35,403 nt of DNA from Alphaproteobacteria bacterium (lineage in GTDB: Bacteria > Pseudomonadota > Alphaproteobacteria > UBA11222): positions 1 through 35,403 of the forward strand of contig JAHHGO010000004.1 of the NCBI GenBank assembly GCA_023252275.1. Direction: 5' to 3'. This document shows positions 31,032 through 35,403 of the stretch, piece after piece. Position numbers and translations under genes: made by a program. The notes below the pieces were generated by a model. It had not been told where the DNA came from. It was given only the letters and a program-made list of their open reading frames with translations, and did no database searches. The first letter of the stretch is position 1. Every line of letters begins with the position of its first letter.

Positions 31032-32030
31032 ATGGAAATCAGAAACGGCCTGACCGACTCAATCGGCAATACCCCGCTTATCCGGCTGCGCAAGGCATCC
31101 GAGGCGACCGGCTGCGAGATACTCGGCAAGGCCGAATTTATGAATCCCGGCCAGTCGGTCAAGGACCGGGCGGCGCTGTTCATTATCCGGGACGCCATTG
31201 CATCCGGGCGGTTGAAGCCCGGCGGCGTCATTGTGGAAGGAACGGCGGGCAATACCGGCATCGGTCTGGCGCTGGTGGGCAATGCGCTGGGCTTCAGAAC
31301 CGTGATCGTCATACCCGACACCCAGTCGCAGGAAAAGAAGGACATGATCCGCCTGACCGGTGCGAAACTGGTTGAGGTGCCCGCGGTTCCGTATCGCGAT
31401 GATAATAATTATGTCAAATATTCCGGTCGCTTGGCAGCAGAACTTAATGCAAAAGAACCTGCGGGCGCGATCTGGGCCAACCAGTTCGACAATGTGGCCA
31501 ACCGGCGCGCGCATTATGAAGGAACCGGGCCTGAAATCTGGGCGCAGACAGATGGCAAGATTGACGGCTTTATCTGTTCGGTCGGAACCGGTGGCACGCT
31601 TGCGGGCGTTTCCATGGCGCTCAAGGAACGCAACCGGCATATTGTCACGGCCTGCGCTGATCCAGACGGTTCGGCCATCCATAGCTGGATCAAGACCGGT
31701 GAACTGAAAGTCAGCGGCGAATCCATTACCGAAGGCATTGGCCAGGGCCGGGTGACGGCCAATCTTGAAGGCGCGCCGATCGATGAATCCTTCAATATTC
31801 CCGATCTGGAGGCCGTACCAATTATATTTGATCTGCTGAAAGCGGAAGGCCTGTGCATGGGCGGATCGACAGGTATCAATGTCGCAGGCGCAATCCGGCT
31901 TGCGCAACAGATGGGGCCGGGGCATCGTATCGTCACGGTGCTGTGCGATTTCGGCACCCGATATCAAAGCAAGCTGTTTAATCCCAAATTCCTTGAAAGC
32001 AAAAACCTTCCCACTCCTGACTGGTTATAA
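31032..32030 (+). CDS. cysK: Cysteine synthase (O-acetylserine sulfhydrylase)
   Basis: A 332-residue PLP enzyme. NTPLIRLRKA at the N-terminus, NPGQSVKDRAALFII with PLP lysine K44, and EGTAGNTGIGLA (substrate-binding loop) are the family motifs. CSVGTGGTLAGVS is the phosphate-binding glycine loop. It forms cysteine from O-acetylserine and sulfide. The longer C-terminal tail and spacing resemble a CysK-like branch common in alphaproteobacteria; cystathionine beta-synthase is unlikely because there is no CBS or heme region. It is followed after 6 bases by sseA, a joint sulfur-metabolism context. Confidence 0.93.
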   Translation: MEIRNGLTDSIGNTPLIRLRKASEATGCEILGKAEFMNPGQSVKDRAALFIIRDAIASGRLKPGGVIVEGTAGNTGIGLALVGNALGFRTVIVIPDTQSQEKKDMIRLTGAKLVEVPAVPYRDDNNYVKYSGRLAAELNAKEPAGAIWANQFDNVANRRAHYEGTGPEIWAQTDGKIDGFICSVGTGGTLAGVSMALKERNRHIVTACADPDGSAIHSWIKTGELKVSGESITEGIGQGRVTANLEGAPIDESFNIPDLEAVPIIFDLLKAEGLCMGGSTGINVAGAIRLAQQMGPGHRIVTVLCDFGTRYQSKLFNPKFLESKNLPTPDWL

Positions 32031-32036
32031 TCAAGC

Positions 32037-32885
32037 ATGGCGAATGACGTTCCCAATACCCTTGTAAGCACTGAATGGCTGGCCCAACACCTTAACGCCC
32101 CGGATGTGTGCGTGGTGGATGCTTCCTGGTATCTGCCGGACGCCAAGCGCGACGCCAGGGCCGAATATAAGGCAGGGCATATTCCCGGCGCCGTTTTCTT
32201 TGATATTGATGAGGTTTGCGATACGGACAGCCCATTGCCGCATATGCTGCCCTCCCAGGAAAAATTCGCCAGCCGTATGCGCAAGCTGGGGCTGGGCGAC
32301 GGCAACCGGATCATTGTTTATGATGGCGCGGGCCTGTTCAGCGCCGCGCGCGTCTGGTGGATGTTCCGTGTCATGGGGCATGAGGATGTCGCCGTGCTGG
32401 ATGGCGGTCTGCCAAAATGGATAGCGGAAGGCCGGCCCGTTGAAGACATGCCGCCCATGCCGCGCGAGCGGCATTTTACCGCGCGGCTTAATCGTTTCAT
32501 TCTGCGCGATGTGGGCCAGATGCTGGAAAATCTGCGCACCGGCGCGGAACAGGTGGTGGATGCGCGCGGCCCGGGCCGCTTTGCGGGCACTGAACCCGAA
32601 CCCCGCCCCGGCGTGCGGCCGGGGCATATTCCGGGCGCCATCAATCTGCCCTATGCCAGCCTGTTGCAGGCCGATGGCGCCATGAAGCCCGTTCCCGAAT
32701 TGCAGCAGATTGTAAAAAATGCGGGCATCGACATGACAAAACCCGTGATCAATAGTTGCGGATCCGGGATAACGGCGGCCGTCGTGTTTCTGGCGTTGCA
32801 GCGGCTGGGCCACAAGGCCCAGGCCTTATATGATGGATCATGGGCGGAATGGGGCGGCAGGACCGACCTGCCGGTTGAAAAATAG
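32037..32885 (+). CDS. sseA: 3-mercaptopyruvate sulfurtransferase (two rhodanese domains)
   Basis: A 282-residue tandem rhodanese. The inactive N-terminal domain (about 1-135) begins VSTEWLAQHLNAPDVCVVDASW. The active C-terminal domain (about 155-280) carries the catalytic cysteine C241 in the loop CGSGITAAV. CGSGVTA-type loops are typical of mercaptopyruvate sulfurtransferases, whereas thiosulfate rhodaneses usually have CRKG. It transfers sulfur from 3-mercaptopyruvate to thiols. Its position after cysK by 6 bases fits sulfur metabolism. Confidence 0.93.
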   Translation: MANDVPNTLVSTEWLAQHLNAPDVCVVDASWYLPDAKRDARAEYKAGHIPGAVFFDIDEVCDTDSPLPHMLPSQEKFASRMRKLGLGDGNRIIVYDGAGLFSAARVWWMFRVMGHEDVAVLDGGLPKWIAEGRPVEDMPPMPRERHFTARLNRFILRDVGQMLENLRTGAEQVVDARGPGRFAGTEPEPRPGVRPGHIPGAINLPYASLLQADGAMKPVPELQQIVKNAGIDMTKPVINSCGSGITAAVVFLALQRLGHKAQALYDGSWAEWGGRTDLPVEK

Positions 32886-32897
32886 GCTGGACGGCGG

Positions 32898-33449
32898 ATG
32901 CCAAAAAAGCTTCGCACCACTGTCACTTTTCTTGAGATGTACAAAAAGCCGCTGAGCCTGCATGTGCCGCCGCCGCTGCGCAATTATGCGCTGCTGCGGG
33001 CCGAAAAGCCGGCATTGCATTTTTACCGCTATCTTTATCATATGGTGGGGCGCGATTACGCCTGGGTAAACCGCAAGCGCATGTCCGATGCGGAACTGCA
33101 GGACATTATTCATCACGAGATGGTGGAAATTTACGTGCTGTATGCCGGTGGCGTGCCCGCGGGGTTTTTCGAGCTGGATTTCAGAAACCTGCCGGATGCC
33201 GATCTGGTGTTTTTCGGATTAATGCCGGAATTTTCTGGCATCGGGCTAAGCCGGTTTCTGCTGTCACAGGCCATTTCGCTGGCCTGGCGCGATGAAACCA
33301 AGCGCCTGCAGGTGCAGACCTGTACGCTGGATCATGGCCGGGCCCTGCCGCTCTATCAGCGTATGGGGTTCGAGCCCTTCGCCCAGGAAGAGGCCGAACT
33401 CATGCCGATTGATGACAGGGATTTCGTGCGCCTGACACCAAGCATTTAG
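32898..33449 (+). CDS. GNAT family N-acetyltransferase
   Basis: A 183-residue acetyltransferase. The fold signature is EIYVLYAGGVPAGFFELDF, then LVFFGLMPEFSGIGLSRFLL (the acetyl-CoA pyrophosphate loop, with FSGIGLSRFLL in place of the usual QxxGxG/A) and LQVQTCTLDHGRALPLYQRMGFEP. It is typically acetyl-CoA dependent; the acceptor is unknown. It begins 12 bases after sseA and is the last gene of the NUDIX-cysK-sseA-GNAT run, converging on the AsmA gene. Confidence 0.85.
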   Translation: MPKKLRTTVTFLEMYKKPLSLHVPPPLRNYALLRAEKPALHFYRYLYHMVGRDYAWVNRKRMSDAELQDIIHHEMVEIYVLYAGGVPAGFFELDFRNLPDADLVFFGLMPEFSGIGLSRFLLSQAISLAWRDETKRLQVQTCTLDHGRALPLYQRMGFEPFAQEEAELMPIDDRDFVRLTPSI

Positions 33450-33456
33450 AAGTTTA

Positions 33457-35403
33457 CTATGGCCCTGCGGCACTCTGGTTAAGTTCTTCCCAGGCGCCAC
33501 CTGCTTGCAGGGACTCGATTAATGCGCTCCTGGTATGTGCGCATTGATCATCACCCGCCCGATCATTACTTCTGGAGATGACTGAACTGGCAGCGCCAAG
33601 GATCAGTCCAAGCGGGCCCAGCGCCACGCCAAGCGCGGTCTTTCCAACCTTCCTTGCCGCAGCGCCCTTGTTCACCTGGATCAGCGGAACCGCCAGGGTA
33701 CCTTTAACATCTATATCGGTGGCCAGATTAAGCAGGGAAAGATCCCGGGGTCTTGGCGACAAACGCAGATTCAGGCGTTCCGTACCCAGATCAATCGTTC
33801 CCTTGCCGCTCATGATCGCATTGTCCGTTATCAGCAGCATCGCATTATTGTCCGCCACGCCCTGATTAATTTCAAATCCGGAAAATCCGCACAGAATAAG
33901 TGAATCATTCCTCTCGCCCTCAAACATATTTTGAACTGAAACGAACAAATTCTTGAGGCTGCCCCCCATCAGTGTGGAAAGCCGCTTGGGAATTGTTCCC
34001 TGCTGAATATCAAAATAAACCCGCCCCGTTAAACCCGCCGCCAGACCGGCAATCGATGATCCGTTGCTGTTCCCCTCGAACAGCATTGTTGCCTTGCCCT
34101 TGGCATATATGGGCAATTCATATTTTTCGAATAGCGTTGCCAGATCAATCGCCCTGGCCTGACTGTTCAGCGCCAAGTCCATGTCTTTGTCACCTGGGAT
34201 CACGCTGAAACGATTAAAAAGGCGGCCACCCGCCATATCCAGATCAAACTGCGTAGCCCGTAATTCCGATTCTTTCATTTGGGCTACCAGCGCCACATTC
34301 GAAAACTCCTGATCCCAGGCTTTCAGTTTATCTATGCGGTGGCGCAGCTCGATCTCCACTGACTGGGGAAGTTCGAACAAGAGGCTGTCCTCAGGGAAAA
34401 TTTTCCCTGGACGTACTGGCGCAGGCGGCGTTTTAGTAGCCTCCTGGTAAGGCTCCAGATCCAGAACTTTTGAGTGCAGGTCAGTAGTTATGCGTGGTGG
34501 CTGTGCCGGCTTAACGATCACAAAACCACTGGCGTCGGTTTTACCTGAATTTGCAAGGAGATTGCCGAAGTGAAGATCATCCCCGAATGGCGTGAGGTTT
34601 CCAGCAACTTCTATGGCCCCCAAATCAGGCAAATCAACGCCAAAATAAGCCGCCACCCGGGTAAGGCCCTTGGGCGCATCCAGTTTAAAATCGGCATAAG
34701 TGAATTCCTTGAACGGAAATTTGACGCTGCCATCCGCCGTCAGCTTCATATCAAAAATTTCCGCCTTCACATCAAATTGCCGCGGCTGTGCGGGACTGAG
34801 GGCATACAGGGGGGCAACCTTGCCCGCAGCCTTGAAGCTGTGTTCATCCAGTGAACCTGTTATCTCATAGCTGCCTATGCCGTTCACTGAATCGTTGGTC
34901 AATGTGGCATTTTCAAATCGCAGACTGTAAAGCACTTTGGCGTCCCGCACGTCGCGATAATCAATCCGTATATCACTTACTTTTATCTCTTCGATTACGG
35001 GAATGTCGGCTTCCTCGCCTTCAGGCGTAACAGCCTGCGCCAGAACATGCCAGTTGCGCCGCTTATCGCCATCGGTTTCCAGATGCACAATGGCGTGATC
35101 GGCGGTTATCGATATTATTTCTGTCCGGCCCTGCAAAAAAGGTATCAGGCGCACGCGCACACTCGCCTGCCCGATGGTGACAAATTTTTTCGCCTTACCC
35201 CAGTCATAGTTGGCGATCTGCATTCCCGCGACATCAAGGACCGGGGTCAGCGAAACGCCGAGCGTAATTTTCCCCGTTATGAGTATATCGCGGCCGGTTG
35301 CCGCCCGCAGCTCGGCGGCAATTTCATTGCGCAGATCCGAGAGATCAACCGGATTTTCCGTCAGATACAGCGCCACGCCGCCCAACATTAAAATTAGCGC
35401 CGC
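33457..35403 (-). CDS. AsmA family protein (partial at the window edge)
   Basis: At least 648 residues are visible. The reading frame stays open to the right edge beyond the Met at 35388 (AALILMLGGVALYL), so the true start lies outside the window and the visible hydrophobic stretch is part of the N-terminal anchor. AsmA-type features are the early DLRNEIAAELRAATGRDILITGKI, repeats of beta-strand-rich segments, and a C-terminal AsmA-like region with LFEKYELPIYAKGKATMLFEGNSNGSS and LSPRPRDLSLLNLATDIDVKGTLAVPLI. The family belongs to inter-membrane lipid-transport or outer-membrane assembly proteins. It converges on the GNAT gene. Confidence 0.86.
   Translation of the reverse strand, partial: AALILMLGGVALYLTENPVDLSDLRNEIAAELRAATGRDILITGKITLGVSLTPVLDVAGMQIANYDWGKAKKFVTIGQASVRVRLIPFLQGRTEIISITADHAIVHLETDGDKRRNWHVLAQAVTPEGEEADIPVIEEIKVSDIRIDYRDVRDAKVLYSLRFENATLTNDSVNGIGSYEITGSLDEHSFKAAGKVAPLYALSPAQPRQFDVKAEIFDMKLTADGSVKFPFKEFTYADFKLDAPKGLTRVAAYFGVDLPDLGAIEVAGNLTPFGDDLHFGNLLANSGKTDASGFVIVKPAQPPRITTDLHSKVLDLEPYQEATKTPPAPVRPGKIFPEDSLLFELPQSVEIELRHRIDKLKAWDQEFSNVALVAQMKESELRATQFDLDMAGGRLFNRFSVIPGDKDMDLALNSQARAIDLATLFEKYELPIYAKGKATMLFEGNSNGSSIAGLAAGLTGRVYFDIQQGTIPKRLSTLMGGSLKNLFVSVQNMFEGERNDSLILCGFSGFEINQGVADNNAMLLITDNAIMSGKGTIDLGTERLNLRLSPRPRDLSLLNLATDIDVKGTLAVPLIQVNKGAAARKVGKTALGVALGPLGLILGAASSVISRSNDRAGDDQCAHTRSALIESLQAGGAWEELNQSAAGP

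Noticed and set aside
31059-31967. Minus-strand ORF of 302 aa inside cysK
   Set aside because: Fully antisense to a clear cysteine synthase gene; composition is that of a shadow frame.
1-35403. CRISPR array or rRNA operon
   Set aside because: No regularly spaced repeats and no rRNA-like sequence were seen; tRNA-Glu is the only RNA gene I could identify firmly.

Overview
The window reads as chromosomal DNA from an alphaproteobacterium. Evidence: an adjacent divK-pleD pair; an NDUFA12-type complex I accessory subunit; families largely confined to alphaproteobacteria (EipB/DUF1849, DUF2155, DUF3572, DUF482); a large B12-dependent class II ribonucleotide reductase; and an aroQ-accB-accC-aat block facing an NDUFA12-mlaD block. 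I cannot name the genus. Nearly all the DNA is dense core-genome coding sequence, and annotations rest on reading the translated ORFs and visible motifs; no database was searched.

Layout. 1-32 is probably the first codons of an IS630-type transposase running off the left edge. 124-5032 (minus) is a compact iron-uptake operon, tonB-exbB-exbD-siderophore receptor-piuC, behind a Fur-box-like palindrome. 5033-5503 is an AT-rich gap with a frameshifted phage terminase small-subunit relic and a short direct repeat, lying downstream of tRNA-Glu(CTC) at 5504-5579: a probable scar of an integrated element. 5717-6751 holds a carboxymuconolactone-decarboxylase-family gene and a small hypothetical. 6790-8540 is pleD and divK (minus); 8774-9717 is DUF3572 plus a HAD-like protein; 9714-10601 is eipB (minus); 10902-11615 is a second diguanylate cyclase. 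11612-12625 is agmatine deiminase (minus), divergent from a RidA-GDPD-DUF482-HIT run (12679-15516). 15643-18577 is aroQ-accB-accC-aat, and its tail overlaps the convergent NDUFA12-mlaD-methyltransferase-DUF2155 operon (18529-20777).

20778-21234 is a 457-base regulatory gap ahead of nrdJ with an NrdR-box-like palindrome and three DnaA-box-like 9-mers. nrdJ (21235-24891) is followed by a structured 3' region and an intrinsic terminator, then by a two-domain protein joining a FeeM/LuxI-like GNAT fold to a cyclic-nucleotide-binding domain (25062-26276). aspS (minus) and rnd (plus) diverge; an SDR (minus) follows; then NUDIX-cysK-sseA-GNAT (plus), and finally an AsmA-family gene (minus) cut by the right edge.

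How the genes work together: the left operon imports ferric siderophores using proton-motive force delivered by TonB-ExbB-ExbD. DivK, PleD and the second GGDEF protein belong to cell-cycle and c-di-GMP control. AccB/AccC feed fatty-acid synthesis, MlaD and EipB serve the envelope, and CysK plus SseA handle sulfur. The points most worth a second look are the GNAT-cNMP fusion, the DnaA/NrdR-type signals before nrdJ, the paired inverted repeats after nrdJ, and the phage relic beside tRNA-Glu. I did not find a clearly new multi-gene system.
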